64,000 nt of DNA from Pontiellaceae bacterium B12219 (GCA_029432795.1 JARNMJ010000018.1:1-64000), one strand, 5' to 3'; positions 1-8,383 are shown, counted from the first letter of the stretch. Numbers and translations: made by a program. The notes: generated from the sequence alone by a model not told the origin.

Positions 1-93
1 TATCGCTGGGTTGCCAAAGGCAAAGACATCTTGGAAAAAATCAATCGGGCCAGAACGAAGTTAAATAAACCTATTTATGAATCAGGACACTAG
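1..93 (+). CDS. C-terminal fragment, possibly an IS630-like transposase
   Basis: An open frame enters from the left window edge and stops at a TAG at 91-93, giving about 30 residues (starts YRWVAKGKDILEKI, ends YESGH). An aromatic-W-x-x-x-x-x-(I/L)-L-x-K-I-x-R-A pattern ending in a short tail resembles the C-terminus of IS630-type DDE transposases, but 30 residues cannot prove it. The stop overlaps the end of the oppositely oriented arsJ (both use the same CTAG), so the genes are convergent with no spacer. If it is a transposase, it marks the left border of the arsenic island. Confidence 0.35.
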   Translation, partial: YRWVAKGKDILEKINRARTKLNKPIYESGH

Positions 94-1307
94 CGCTCCC
101 CGTTGTTTTCCTTCGGAAGAAACGCCGTAATGCACGAAGTCAGCGCGAGAAAGATCGCGGAGCCGGCCAGGGCCCAGAGGACGCCGCCCCACTGGAAGAG
201 GAGTCCGGAAAAAAGGGTTCCGATCAGGCGGCCCATCGCATTGGCCATGTAGTAGAAGCCGACGTTGACCGCCGCTTTCTCGCCGTCGGCATAGTCGAGC
301 ACCAAAAATGAGTGCACGCTTGAGTTGAGGGCAAAAACCGCGCCGAAGAGGAGCAGCCCGCCCACAATGACGATGTGCGTGGCAATGTTCCGAGCAAACA
401 GGATGGCGATCAGAGTCATGATTCCGGTAAGCAGCAGCGAAATGACCAGTGCCGATTTTCCACCGGGTGCATGGCCATGAGTGAAGTGTTTCATGATCGC
501 CGGAGCGAAAGCCTGTACCGCGCCGTAACCGATCACCCAGAACGCCATAAAGGTTCCCACCTCCGTGAAATTCCATCCAAAGGAGGCTGTAAGGAAAACG
601 GGAATCGCCACCACAAACCAGATATCACGGGCGCCGAAGAGAAACACACGGGCCGCTGATAGAATTTTAATCTCCCGCTTCTGATCAAAGAGGCCCTTCA
701 ATTTGCTCTTGGCTTTGGCCGCACCGATCTCGCCGGGAAGCAAAAAGAGTGAACTCAAGAGCGCGAGAACAATGATGCCAGACAGCGCCCAGAGCGCATG
801 GTCGAAACCCAGCTTCTGAAGCAAAAACCCGCCCACAAAAAAACCGGCTCCTTTGATCGCGTTCTTGGAACCGGTCAAAATCGCGACCCACTTGAACAGC
901 GCAGAACTCTGATCGGCGGGCACGAGGAATTTGACCGCCGTTTTCGAGCTCATCTTCGTGAGATCCTTGGCAATGCCCGAAAGTGCCTGGATGGCCATCA
1001 CAAAGGGTATCGCCACCGCCGGAGCCCAGTCCGGGTTCATAAACGTGAGCCCGATCAGGGCCAGCGGCTGAATCGCCAGCCCCCATACCAAGGTTGATTT
1101 CAGCCCGAAACGATACGCCAGCCATCCGCCGAAAAGATTCGTGATGATGCCGAAAAACTCATAGAAGAGAAACAGAAACGCCAGCGTAACCGGCGAATAA
1201 CCGAGTTGGTGAAAATAGAGGAGCACCAGCATGCGCAGGGCTCCATCCGTCAGCATGAACGACCAATACGCTCCGGTTACAACGGCGTATGAGCGCAGCT
1301 CCTTCAT
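90..1307 (-). CDS. arsJ: ArsJ, organoarsenical (1-arseno-3-phosphoglycerate) MFS exporter
   Basis: A 405-residue major-facilitator-type protein with about 12 hydrophobic segments in the inner membrane. The identification rests on the N-terminus (ELRSYAVVTGAYWSFMLTDG type), the length and the direct coupling to a GAPDH gene, which is the hallmark arsJ context. In the known pathway GAPDH makes unstable 1-arseno-3-phosphoglycerate from arsenate and glyceraldehyde 3-phosphate, and ArsJ exports it. The start ATG overlaps the GAPDH stop in a TAATG, so translation is probably coupled. It is the last gene of the long minus-strand ars operon. The C-terminus is intact in appearance. Confidence 0.88.
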   Translation of the reverse strand: MKELRSYAVVTGAYWSFMLTDGALRMLVLLYFHQLGYSPVTLAFLFLFYEFFGIITNLFGGWLAYRFGLKSTLVWGLAIQPLALIGLTFMNPDWAPAVAIPFVMAIQALSGIAKDLTKMSSKTAVKFLVPADQSSALFKWVAILTGSKNAIKGAGFFVGGFLLQKLGFDHALWALSGIIVLALLSSLFLLPGEIGAAKAKSKLKGLFDQKREIKILSAARVFLFGARDIWFVVAIPVFLTASFGWNFTEVGTFMAFWVIGYGAVQAFAPAIMKHFTHGHAPGGKSALVISLLLTGIMTLIAILFARNIATHIVIVGGLLLFGAVFALNSSVHSFLVLDYADGEKAAVNVGFYYMANAMGRLIGTLFSGLLFQWGGVLWALAGSAIFLALTSCITAFLPKENNGER

Positions 1308-2314
1308 TAACCAAGTCTCGCAATTTTTTCACAGAAATCGGCCATGCGATTCACATAGCCCACTTCATTGTCGTACCACGCGATAATCTTAAGCTGCGTG
1401 CCGTCGTTCACCATCGTCGAAGGCGCATCGATGATCGACGACCGGATGTCATCCTTAAAATCAACCGACACCAGCGGGCGCTCTTCATAACCAAGAATGC
1501 CCTTGAGATAGGTTTCGGAAGCCTCTTTCAGCAACGCATTCACCTCTTCAGCCGTGGTTTCGCGCGCCACTTCAAACACGCAGTCGGTGATGGAGGCATT
1601 CAGCAATGGAACGCGCACGGCCAGCCCGTTCAGCTTTCCCTTCAGGTCCGGATAAATCATCGTGATCGCGGTGGCCGAACCCGTGGTGGTGGGGATCAGC
1701 GATTGCGAACAGGCGCGCGCACGGCGCAGATCTTTGTGCGGGGCATCAATGATGGTCTGGGTGTTGGTGATATCATGAATGGTGGTAATCACACCGTGCA
1801 CAATGCCGAGCTTTTCCTTAATCACTTTCACCACCGGGGCCAGGCAGTTGGTGGTGCAGGACGCGGCAGTGACCAGATCGTGTTCTGCCGGATCATACTG
1901 ATCGTCATTCACGCCATAGACCACATTCAGCGCACGGCCTTTAACCGGTGCCGACACGAGCACCTTCGGCACGCCATGGTCGTAGTACGGCTGAAGCGAC
2001 GCCTCATCCTTAAATACACCGGAACACTCCACCACAATATCAATGCCGCTTACATCGATATCCGCCGGCGTTGCAGCATTGCTGAAGCGAATATCCTTAC
2101 CGCGAACCGTGATCGTATCTCCAGCTACCGAAATTTCGCCCGAGCCCCATTTCCCATGGACCGAATCAAACTCGAGCAAATGGGCTGCAGTAACGGCTCC
2201 CCCTTTCAACTCATTGATGGCTACGATATCAAATTCATCATTCCCGAAAGCGGCTCTGAAAAAGAGACGTCCCATTCTGCCAAACCCGTTGATCAATACG
2301 TTCTTCTTCGCCAT
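1307..2314 (-). CDS. ArsJ-associated glyceraldehyde-3-phosphate dehydrogenase
   Basis: A 335-residue GAPDH. The N-terminal NAD-binding motif INGFGRMGR lies at residues 8-16, and the catalytic Cys153 sits in ASCTTNC, followed by the HDITNTQ and PTTTGSA segments of the catalytic domain. Family knowledge: this clade can use arsenate in place of phosphate, yielding 1-arseno-3-phosphoglycerate for ArsJ. Its position directly before arsJ, and not in a glycolytic cluster, supports the arsenate role over a glycolytic one. The 119 bp to arsR1 hold a hairpin but no convincing promoter, so it is probably read from arsR1 or from further upstream. Confidence 0.9.
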   Translation of the reverse strand: MAKKNVLINGFGRMGRLFFRAAFGNDEFDIVAINELKGGAVTAAHLLEFDSVHGKWGSGEISVAGDTITVRGKDIRFSNAATPADIDVSGIDIVVECSGVFKDEASLQPYYDHGVPKVLVSAPVKGRALNVVYGVNDDQYDPAEHDLVTAASCTTNCLAPVVKVIKEKLGIVHGVITTIHDITNTQTIIDAPHKDLRRARACSQSLIPTTTGSATAITMIYPDLKGKLNGLAVRVPLLNASITDCVFEVARETTAEEVNALLKEASETYLKGILGYEERPLVSVDFKDDIRSSIIDAPSTMVNDGTQLKIIAWYDNEVGYVNRMADFCEKIARLG

Positions 2315-2406
2315 CGTGTTCTCCCTTGAAGCCCTCGTTTCCGAGGCTCGTTATTTTTGCTGATTAGATTCATTAAAATTTACGGGATCGCGTCCCCACG
2401 ATCTGC

Positions 2407-2426
2407 GGTCATTGAGGATAATGACC
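2407..2426. repeat. Hairpin downstream of arsR1, duplicated downstream of arsR2
   Basis: Arms GGTCATT (2407-2413) and AATGACC (2420-2426) frame a 6-base loop, followed by CCTCC. A nearly identical element lies at 7974-7993, at the same place relative to arsR2. It has no T-run, so it is more likely a processing or REP-like hairpin than a strong intrinsic terminator. It looks like part of the arsR duplication unit. Confidence 0.6.
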
Positions 2427-2433
2427 CTCCACT

Positions 2434-2808
2434 TTATTCCGGGCAACAATTCTCGCCGCGTTGTTGCCGGCAGAGATCTTCGCGGGTGATGCTCACAATT
2501 TTTTCCAAGGCCTGGAAATCTGCGGTCAGCTGTTCATTTCCCGCGAACGATTTTTCCAACCATTGGAAAAGCGGTTCCGATCCCGCCGGTTTGTGCAGCT
2601 TATAATACACCCAGCGGCCATCCTTGCGGCTTTGCACCAACCCCGCTTTTTGCAGAATGCCCATATGGCGTGAAACGGTGGCCCCTTTCACCTGCAGCAC
2701 TTCCGTGACCTGGCAGGCGCACAATTCATCGAAACGCCACAGGGCAGCCACCACACGCATGCGGTTTTTATCCGAGAGTGCCTTCAATATGTCCAACGTT
2801 GTTTCCAT
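2434..2808 (-). CDS. arsR: ArsR-family arsenic-responsive repressor (copy 1)
   Basis: A 124-residue winged-helix repressor. The DNA-recognition region has VKGATVSRHM. The metalloid-binding motif ELCACQVTEVL, with Cys near residues 30 and 32, corresponds to the ArsR ELCVCDL site, and the tail carries a Cys-Cys pair (ENCCPE). It is about 85% identical by eye to arsR2 at 8005-8376, and the identity continues into the promoter and the downstream hairpin, so this is a segmental duplication. Two copies of the TTCCA-N5-TGGAA palindrome lie inside it and encode FQWLE and FQALE. The gene lies inside the operon between arsA and the GAPDH gene and has its own promoter. Confidence 0.93.
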   Translation of the reverse strand: METTLDILKALSDKNRMRVVAALWRFDELCACQVTEVLQVKGATVSRHMGILQKAGLVQSRKDGRWVYYKLHKPAGSEPLFQWLEKSFAGNEQLTADFQALEKIVSITREDLCRQQRGENCCPE

Positions 2809-2815
2809 GGGCCCT

Positions 2816-2845
2816 TTTATAGTTAGCCATCTCGCTAATTGTCAA
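2816..2845 (-). promoter_or_regulatory. arsR1 promoter with ArsR operator in the spacer; leaderless start
   Basis: On the minus strand, -35 TTGACA (2845-2840), an 18-bp spacer and -10 TATAAA (2821-2816) are followed by 7 nt and then the arsR1 ATG at 2808. The spacer holds the inverted repeat TTAGC-N6-GCTAA (2823-2838), a natural ArsR operator that would block polymerase. With transcription starting about 7 nt after the -10 box, the mRNA would begin at or next to the ATG; no ribosome-binding site is seen. The arsR2 promoter has the same layout. Confidence 0.75.
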
Positions 2846-2857
2846 ATTAGAATTGTG

Positions 2858-4645
2858 TTAGCGGATCACCGCACGCTCTGCCAGTTTCTTCAAACTTTCC
2901 GGGCGGTTCAGCTCCTCACCAATCCACGGCGAAATCACCGTCTGCTTTGTTGAAAGGCCGCTGGCGATTTCGCGGATGTAGTCGGTTTCGTGCAGACCTT
3001 TGGCGCAGAGGACCGGGTCGCTGGTTCCGGAAACCGCGAAGCTGCGGTTGATGATCCAGCCGAACGGTTCGATATTCGCGCGGCGCAGATCGCGCTGCAG
3101 GTCGGCCGCCTCGTGCGTCGGCGTGGCTTCCGGCAACGCCACAATCAGCACCTTCGTGAATTCCGGATCGCGGATGCGCGGCAGGAGATCTTTCACTTCG
3201 CTCGGAATATCATCGGCCGATTTTGCAACTTCGCGGTGATACGCCTCCGTCGAATCAAGCAGCAAAAGCGTATGCCCGGTCGGCGCGGTATCGAGCACGA
3301 TAAACTGATCCGAGCCACGCGCCACCGTTTTGGCAAATGCCTGGAAGACCGCAATCTCTTCAATGCACGGCGAGCGCAGCTCCTCCTCCAACAGACTCAA
3401 ATCGTCTTCGGATAATTTGTCCCGGTTTTTCGCAAGAATATCAGCGCAATATTTTTCGGTTTCCTCCTTCGGATCAATGCGGTCCACCTGCAGGTTTTCC
3501 AGCCCGTTGCCGATCGTTTCCGCCACGTGCGACGCCGGATCGGTGGTGGAAAGCAGAACGGAGTGACCGCGCCGCGCCAGCTCGGCCGCAATGGTTGAGG
3601 CCATCACGGTTTTACCCACGCCGCCTTTGCCCATCGTCATAATCACGCCATGACCCTGTTTTTCCAGGGATTGGAAAAGCGCATCCCACTCGCTGACGTT
3701 TTCCAGCGTTTGGGAAAGGGCGTCATTCAATGCATCCGGAGCATCCTGCCACGCCGGATCGGCCTCGCCGTTGGCCACGGCTTTCAAGGCATCCACGCCC
3801 ATCACGCCATGCGGGCGGAACGGCACTTCCGTTTTTTCCAGCGTTTGGAAAATGGCGGGCATGCCCTCAATCGCCTTGGCTGATTTTTCCGCAAACGCCT
3901 GCCCGATTTTATCGGATGTTTCGTTGGAATACACTCCGTTCAAAATCAGATGCTGATTGGTCAACCCGAGCTCCGCGAGTTCGGCACTGGCGCGCGCGGC
4001 TTCGGCCAGACTCATCGGCTCGGCGCGGGCCACCAAAGCCAGCAGGGTCTGCTCCGGATTTTTCAGCGCATTCACCACCTGCTCATACAGCGCCTTTTGA
4101 TCGGCCAGTCCGGCGACAGGGCCGAGGCAGGAGGAGCCGGTTTCGTTGCCGGCGATAAAGTCGTTCCAGGCGGACGGCAGATTCAGCAGGCGCAGCGTGT
4201 GACCGGTCGGTGCCGTGTCCAGCACGATATGGTCGTAGTCGCCGATCATTTTTTCATCGCCGATCATTTTAGAGAATTCATTAAAGCCCGCGATCTCAAC
4301 GGTGCACGCGCCGGAGAGCTGCTCTTCCATCTGCTGGACGGCTTCGTCCGGCAGCACCCCGCGATAGGGACCGACCATACGCTCGCGATATTCTTCGGCG
4401 GCAACCATTGGATTAATATTCATGGCATCGAGTCCCGGCACACCGTTGACGGCGACCGGTTTGGAACCGAGATCGGTATCCAGCACTTCGTGCAAATTCG
4501 AGGCCGGGTCGGTGCTGATCAGCAGGACTTTTTTGCCGGCTTGCGCCAGCCCGGTTGCCACCGCGCAGGACATCGAGGTTTTACCCACCCCGCCCTTCCC
4601 GGTGAAAAACAGAAAACGCGTCGCTTTATTCAGAAATTTGTTCAT
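2858..4645 (-). CDS. arsA: ArsA, arsenite-transporting ATPase
   Basis: A 595-residue tandem ATPase from ATG at 4645, which is preceded by AAAGGAT; the frame extends further upstream without a better start. Two P-loops GKGGVGKT are present, the first at residues 16-23 and the second in the C-terminal half. Each half has an ATPase DTAPTGHT signature. Three cysteines match the ArsA metalloid triad: SGACTVEI, GSSCLGP and RSPCIEEI. ArsA normally powers an ArsB or Acr3 pump and receives As(III) from ArsD; all partners lie in the same operon. Two TTCCA palindromes within it encode FQSLE and FQTLE. Confidence 0.95.
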   Translation of the reverse strand: MNKFLNKATRFLFFTGKGGVGKTSMSCAVATGLAQAGKKVLLISTDPASNLHEVLDTDLGSKPVAVNGVPGLDAMNINPMVAAEEYRERMVGPYRGVLPDEAVQQMEEQLSGACTVEIAGFNEFSKMIGDEKMIGDYDHIVLDTAPTGHTLRLLNLPSAWNDFIAGNETGSSCLGPVAGLADQKALYEQVVNALKNPEQTLLALVARAEPMSLAEAARASAELAELGLTNQHLILNGVYSNETSDKIGQAFAEKSAKAIEGMPAIFQTLEKTEVPFRPHGVMGVDALKAVANGEADPAWQDAPDALNDALSQTLENVSEWDALFQSLEKQGHGVIMTMGKGGVGKTVMASTIAAELARRGHSVLLSTTDPASHVAETIGNGLENLQVDRIDPKEETEKYCADILAKNRDKLSEDDLSLLEEELRSPCIEEIAVFQAFAKTVARGSDQFIVLDTAPTGHTLLLLDSTEAYHREVAKSADDIPSEVKDLLPRIRDPEFTKVLIVALPEATPTHEAADLQRDLRRANIEPFGWIINRSFAVSGTSDPVLCAKGLHETDYIREIASGLSTKQTVISPWIGEELNRPESLKKLAERAVIR

Positions 4646-4656
4646 GGAAATATCCT

Positions 4657-5358
4657 TTAAAATTGAAACTGTATGAGAAAGTAGAATCCTGCAAGAAGCA
4701 GGATGATTCCGGCGGCCCAACGAACCGCCATATCAAACCCGCGGGCAGCCAGAGTGATTTTGCTGAATGAAACACCGAGCAGCATGGCCCCCATCGGCAG
4801 GCTGAAACCAATTGCAAACATCATCAGCATCAGTACTGCCCAGAATATTTTCCCCTGAAGAATAGATGCTCCGATAACAATGAAAATGCCAGGATTACAC
4901 GGGAGCGAGCTGGCCGCCACCACTCCCCCCAGAAGCAGGCCGGCAACCAGAATACCGGAGCGACCGATCCGCTCCTGAATGCCGGAAAAAATACCGAAGG
5001 AGAGTTTGAAAGGCAGCAGATCCACAGAAGCCAGTCCAAGTAAAATCGCTGCAAGCCCTGCAAACAGTTTCCAGTATTCCCCCAGTTCCGCCTGGGCCGT
5101 CTGGCCGACAAACCCGGCGATCCCTCCAATAATCATCAGGGAAAGAATCATCCCCAGTGTGAAAAAGAGGGCCGACCGGCCAGCCGATTTTCCGTCGTCG
5201 TCGGACTGTGCACCGGAATATCCAACCAGAATCCCCAATGCCGGCAAGGTACAGCAGGCACTGGTAACTGCACTGACCAGCCCCAGCAGCAACGCAAAGA
5301 AAAGGCCCAGCGGACTTCCTGCAACATCCTGCAATGTCGTCGTCACATACTCAAGCAT
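4657..5358 (-). CDS. CcdA/DsbD-like membrane thiol carrier in the ars operon
   Basis: A 233-residue, roughly six-helix membrane protein. Two Cys-Pro-type motifs, SACCTLPALG near residue 35 and SLPCNPG near residue 153, match the paired reactive cysteines that CcdA and DsbD cores use to pass electrons across the membrane. It sits between arsD and arsA, 11 bp before arsA. Inference: it could supply reducing equivalents to the periplasmic Cys-rich domain fused to ArsD, or keep metalloid-binding thiols reduced. A purely structural transport role cannot be excluded. Confidence 0.75.
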   Translation of the reverse strand: MLEYVTTTLQDVAGSPLGLFFALLLGLVSAVTSACCTLPALGILVGYSGAQSDDDGKSAGRSALFFTLGMILSLMIIGGIAGFVGQTAQAELGEYWKLFAGLAAILLGLASVDLLPFKLSFGIFSGIQERIGRSGILVAGLLLGGVVAASSLPCNPGIFIVIGASILQGKIFWAVLMLMMFAIGFSLPMGAMLLGVSFSKITLAARGFDMAVRWAAGIILLLAGFYFLIQFQF

Positions 5359-5375
5359 AGCAAACTCCTACCTGT

Positions 5376-6317
5376 TTAATGACATCCGGAAGGACCGCAG
5401 CCCGCGCCACAGCCGCCGCTGGAAGCCGCCATGAAAGCCTGCAAGAGTTGCGACTCGGTGGTTTCAGCGGGAATCATCAACATACCCCCGCCCTTTACGG
5501 CCATAAGAATGGACGGCGGATTAGCCTGTTCCGCAATCGTTGCATAATCTTCGGCACTTTCGGGAAGCATGAACATGCCCAGTTCCAGATTGCTCTTTTT
5601 CAGCGTTTCCCGGGTCGTCTGTATTGCCGTGGTGGTTGCTTCCGGAAGGGCCGCGTTTCCAACGGCTGGAATAAAGACAAGAACGGCATCATAGCTCAGG
5701 GCAACCGTGTTCAAGTCGTTCAAGGTTTTGAGTGCCTGCATGCTGGAAGCCGATGGTTCTGTCGGCGCGGGTACTGCAGCGATTTGCTCAATAGCGAACG
5801 CGGCCGTGGTGCCCGTCGAAACGTCACTTTCCGTAGCCGGTTCCGCTTGAACCACCTTGAAACCGAGAATGCCGAGCACGGCGACCAGAACCAGCGAACT
5901 CGCAATCGTTTTCATCTTTTTATTCTCGGGCGAAGGACTGTTGCAGTCACAACCTGCACCACAATCGGAATCAGTGTTTTCTGAAGGTGTCACCTCCTCC
6001 GGAGTCGCTTTAACATCCAGCCCCAGCCACTGCATCAGCTCCGTTCCGGCAGGATATTTTCCTTTGCTGATCAGTTCGCCATCAACCAGAATCAGCGGCA
6101 GACACCCGTTCCCTTCCTGGGCAAGCGTCTCCTTAACCAGCGGTTCGGCAACAAAAGCCGCCGGTTCCTGCGACAGATTATAGCGCTCCACGTTGACTTT
6201 GGTTGAATCCAGATTTCTCAGCAGGTTGGCAAACTGCACGAGTTCGGTATCGACATCCGGTCCGCATACGCCGCTGGAGCAGCACATCGCCGGATCATAT
6301 ATTTTCAGTGTTTTCAT
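5376..6317 (-). CDS. arsD: ArsD metallochaperone fused to a membrane-anchored Cys-tailed domain
   Basis: 313 residues from ATG 6317 (GGAG 9 nt upstream; an in-frame TTG lies further out). Residues 1-105 are ArsD, with Cys12, Cys13 and Cys18, the known As(III)-binding triad. A Cys-rich linker follows (DCGAGCDC, about 118-125). At residue 135 a second Met begins MKTIASSLVLVAVLGIL, which looks like a signal or anchor helix. About 150 residues of thioredoxin-like appearance follow, ending in GCGAGCGPSGCH. The internal Met is preceded by GAGAATAAAAAG, much like the GAGAATAAGATA before the ArsD start. This suggests two neighbouring genes joined by loss of a stop codon, and an internal start may still work. 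Confidence 0.85.
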   Translation of the reverse strand: MKTLKIYDPAMCCSSGVCGPDVDTELVQFANLLRNLDSTKVNVERYNLSQEPAAFVAEPLVKETLAQEGNGCLPLILVDGELISKGKYPAGTELMQWLGLDVKATPEEVTPSENTDSDCGAGCDCNSPSPENKKMKTIASSLVLVAVLGILGFKVVQAEPATESDVSTGTTAAFAIEQIAAVPAPTEPSASSMQALKTLNDLNTVALSYDAVLVFIPAVGNAALPEATTTAIQTTRETLKKSNLELGMFMLPESAEDYATIAEQANPPSILMAVKGGGMLMIPAETTESQLLQAFMAASSGGCGAGCGPSGCH

Positions 6318-6340
6318 TATCTTATTCTCCAATTAGGACA

Positions 6341-6409
6341 CCACGGAATACACAGACTACACGGAAGAGAAGTCCTTCAAATTTTCCGTGTAGCCTGTGC
6401 ATTCCGTGG
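6341..6409. repeat. Imperfect 26-bp inverted repeat between arsC and arsD
   Basis: Arms 6341-6366 and 6384-6409 pair at 24 of 26 positions around a 17-base loop, with a short T-rich run after the right arm. The arms contain CCACGGAATRCACAG and CTACACGGAA. Related fragments (GTGTATT-Y-CGTGGT) recur near 6867-6885, 20470-20485 and 25326-25350, so this belongs to a dispersed family. Inside the operon it could act as an RNA stabiliser or attenuator between arsC and arsD. Confidence 0.6.
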
Positions 6410-6417
6410 TTCATTTT

Positions 6418-6852
6418 TTATTGTTCCAGCGAACCCGGCAGGGTTTCGACGAAGGCTTTGATTTCGTCGCGAACCCGACGAAAATCTTCGAGCTTCACTT
6501 CTTCCGGCGCATCGACCGGTGACAGGTTGTTCGGATCATCGAAACCAACATGCAGCACCTTGGCTTCGCCCGGAAAAAACGGACAGGTTTCATGTGCATG
6601 GGCACAGACGGTAATCACATAATCAATTTCTGTGTCCTTAAATTCATCGATGTGCTGCGATTTTTGATTCGAGATATCCACCCCGGCTTCAGCCATCACC
6701 TTCACCGCATTCGGATTCAGCCCGTGCGTTTCGATGCCGGCGGAATAGACCTCAATGGCATCGCTCTTCAGCGCACGCGTCCATCCCTCCGCCATCTGGC
6801 TGCGGCAGGAGTTTCCCGTGCAAAGATACAAAAGGTTAATTTTGTCGTTCAT
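6418..6852 (-). CDS. arsC: ArsC, thioredoxin-type arsenate reductase (LMW-phosphatase fold)
   Basis: A 144-residue cytoplasmic enzyme reducing As(V) to As(III). The phosphatase loop LCTGNSCRS carries nucleophile Cys11 and Cys16. The redox pair is Cys83 and Cys90 (VCAHAHETC), the arrangement used by thioredoxin-coupled ArsC, which distinguishes it from plain tyrosine phosphatases and from glutaredoxin-type ArsC. The FDDP segment supplies the general acid. It lies between acr3 and arsD in the minus-strand ars operon and produces the arsenite handled by ArsD, ArsA and Acr3. Confidence 0.95.
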   Translation of the reverse strand: MNDKINLLYLCTGNSCRSQMAEGWTRALKSDAIEVYSAGIETHGLNPNAVKVMAEAGVDISNQKSQHIDEFKDTEIDYVITVCAHAHETCPFFPGEAKVLHVGFDDPNNLSPVDAPEEVKLEDFRRVRDEIKAFVETLPGSLEQ

Positions 6853-6887
6853 GACATGTCCATTTCTTCTGTGTATTCTGTGGTTAT

Positions 6888-7931
6888 TTAATTTTTAAAC
6901 CAATTTTGGGTGCGGTTGGCAAAACCGACGAGGGCCAGCATCACCGGCACTTCCACCAGCACCCCGACAATCGTAGCCAGTGCAACGGGCGAGCTGGTGC
7001 CGAACAGCGCAATCGCCACGGCCACCGACAGTTCAAAAAAGTTCGACGCGCCGATCATGCCCGCCGGTGCCGCCACGTTGAACGGAAGCTTCATGGCCTT
7101 GGCCCCCAGATAGGCGATGAAGAAAATCAGCACCGTCTGCAAAATCAAGGGCACCGCAATGAGGCCGATATGCACGGGGTTTGCAATGATCACGTCACCC
7201 TGGAACGAGAAGATGATGACGAGCGTCAACAGCAGGCCGGTAATGGTCGTGTTTCCAAACTTTGGAAGAAAGGTGTTTTCGAAGTAGTCCTGCCCCTTCG
7301 TTTTAATCATGTGCCCCCGCGTCAATGCGCCGGCCGTCAGCGGAACCACCACAAACAGCACCACAGAGAGAATGAGCGTGTCCCACGGCACGTGCACATT
7401 GCTGATGCCGAGCAGGAATTTAACAATCGGCACAAAGGCCACCAGAATGATCAGATCGTTCGTTGCCACCTGCACGACCGTATAAGCCGGATTTCCCTTC
7501 GTCAGATGACTCCACACAAACACCATCGCCGTGCAGGGCGCGGCCCCGAGCAGCACCGCCCCGGCGAGATAGTCCTTCGCCAGATCCGGCGAAATCAGGC
7601 TTTTGAAAATCACATAAAAAAACAGCCACGCGATGCCGAACATGGTGAACGGTTTGATCAACCAATTCACGACCCACGTCAGGTACAAGCCCTGCGGATT
7701 TTCACCCACGCGCTTTACGCTCTTGAAGTTGACCTTCATCATCATCGGATAAATCATGATCCAGATCAGCACCGCCACCGGAATCGACACATTGGCGTAT
7801 TCGAGTTTGCCCAGAAACTCCGGGATCGCCGGAAGGAAGCGACCGATCAGAATGCCGGCCACCATGCACAGCGCCACCCATACCGTGAGGTACTTTTCAA
7901 AAAAACTGATGCCTGTATTTTTTTCGCTCAT
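6888..7931 (-). CDS. acr3: Acr3 arsenite efflux permease
   Basis: 347 residues from ATG 7931 (AGGAAAAGAG just upstream). The open frame runs further into arsR2 in another frame, but the real N-terminus is MSEKNTGISFFEK. It has about ten membrane helices. The conserved catalytic Cys lies in GAAPCTAMVFVWS, the Acr3/BART signature. It exports As(III) using the proton gradient, possibly energised by ArsA. It is the second gene of the ars operon, 73 bp after arsR2. One TTCCA palindrome (7253-7267) is read in the P-K-F-G frame. Confidence 0.95.
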   Translation of the reverse strand: MSEKNTGISFFEKYLTVWVALCMVAGILIGRFLPAIPEFLGKLEYANVSIPVAVLIWIMIYPMMMKVNFKSVKRVGENPQGLYLTWVVNWLIKPFTMFGIAWLFFYVIFKSLISPDLAKDYLAGAVLLGAAPCTAMVFVWSHLTKGNPAYTVVQVATNDLIILVAFVPIVKFLLGISNVHVPWDTLILSVVLFVVVPLTAGALTRGHMIKTKGQDYFENTFLPKFGNTTITGLLLTLVIIFSFQGDVIIANPVHIGLIAVPLILQTVLIFFIAYLGAKAMKLPFNVAAPAGMIGASNFFELSVAVAIALFGTSSPVALATIVGVLVEVPVMLALVGFANRTQNWFKN

Positions 7932-7973
7932 CTCTTTTCCTTTTTTCCGGAGGGACAGCGTCCTCGCTATCCC

Positions 7974-7993
7974 GGTCACTGAGGACAGTGACC
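7974..7993. repeat. Hairpin between arsR2 and acr3
   Basis: Arms GGTCACT (7974-7980) and AGTGACC (7987-7993), followed by CTCC and preceded by a GGAGGG-containing stretch. It is the counterpart of the 2407-2426 hairpin and sits in the same place after the second arsR copy. It lacks a T-run, so it probably does not fully stop transcription into acr3. Confidence 0.55.
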
Positions 7994-8004
7994 CTCCAGT
8001 TTGT

Positions 8005-8376
8005 TTATTTCGGGCAGCAATCCTCGCCGCGCTGCATACGGCATAAATCCTCGCGGGTGATAGCCACGATTTTTTCCAGAGCCTGGAAATCCGCCTCGAT
8101 CTCTTCACCGGCGAGTGCTTTTTCCAACCATTGGAAAAGCGGCTCAGATCCCGCCGGGTTCCGAAGTTTGTAATAAACCCAGCGGCCATCCTTCCGGCTT
8201 TCAACCAATCCCGCATTCTGCAGAATGGCCATATGACGCGAAACCGTCGCCCCCTTCACCTGCAGCACCTCCGTAACCTGGCAGGCACACAGCTCATCAA
8301 ACCGTCGCAGCGCCGCCACCACCCGTGCCCGGTTTTTATCCGAAAGTGCCTTTAAAATTTCCAAAGTGGTTTCCAT
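8005..8376 (-). CDS. arsR: ArsR-family arsenic-responsive repressor (copy 2), operon head
   Basis: A 123-residue ArsR paralog of the copy at 2434-2808. Start 8376 (METT) is chosen because copy 1 starts there and because the -10 box lies 7 nt upstream; an ATG at 8382 would overlap the promoter. It has the ELCACQVTEVL metal site, VKGATVSRHM recognition helix and a C-terminal Cys-Cys pair (EDCCPK). It contains two TTCCA palindromes (FQWLE and FQALE), at the same places as in copy 1. It is the first gene of the nine-gene ars operon and presumably autoregulates it. Confidence 0.93.
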   Translation of the reverse strand: METTLEILKALSDKNRARVVAALRRFDELCACQVTEVLQVKGATVSRHMAILQNAGLVESRKDGRWVYYKLRNPAGSEPLFQWLEKALAGEEIEADFQALEKIVAITREDLCRMQRGEDCCPK

Positions 8377-8383
8377 GGCCATC

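Noticed and set aside
1289-2329. Long plus-strand frame antisense to the GAPDH gene (346 codons)
   Set aside because: The GAPDH on the minus strand is complete and conserved; the antisense frame is a shadow from GC-rich codon bias.
2503-2568. TTCCA palindromes as transcription terminators
   Set aside because: They have short 5-bp arms, no T-runs and mostly lie inside genes, so termination is not a plausible main role.
3950-4660. Plus-strand frame of 236 codons antisense to arsA
   Set aside because: His/Arg/Gly-rich composition without domain; arsA is intact on the other strand.
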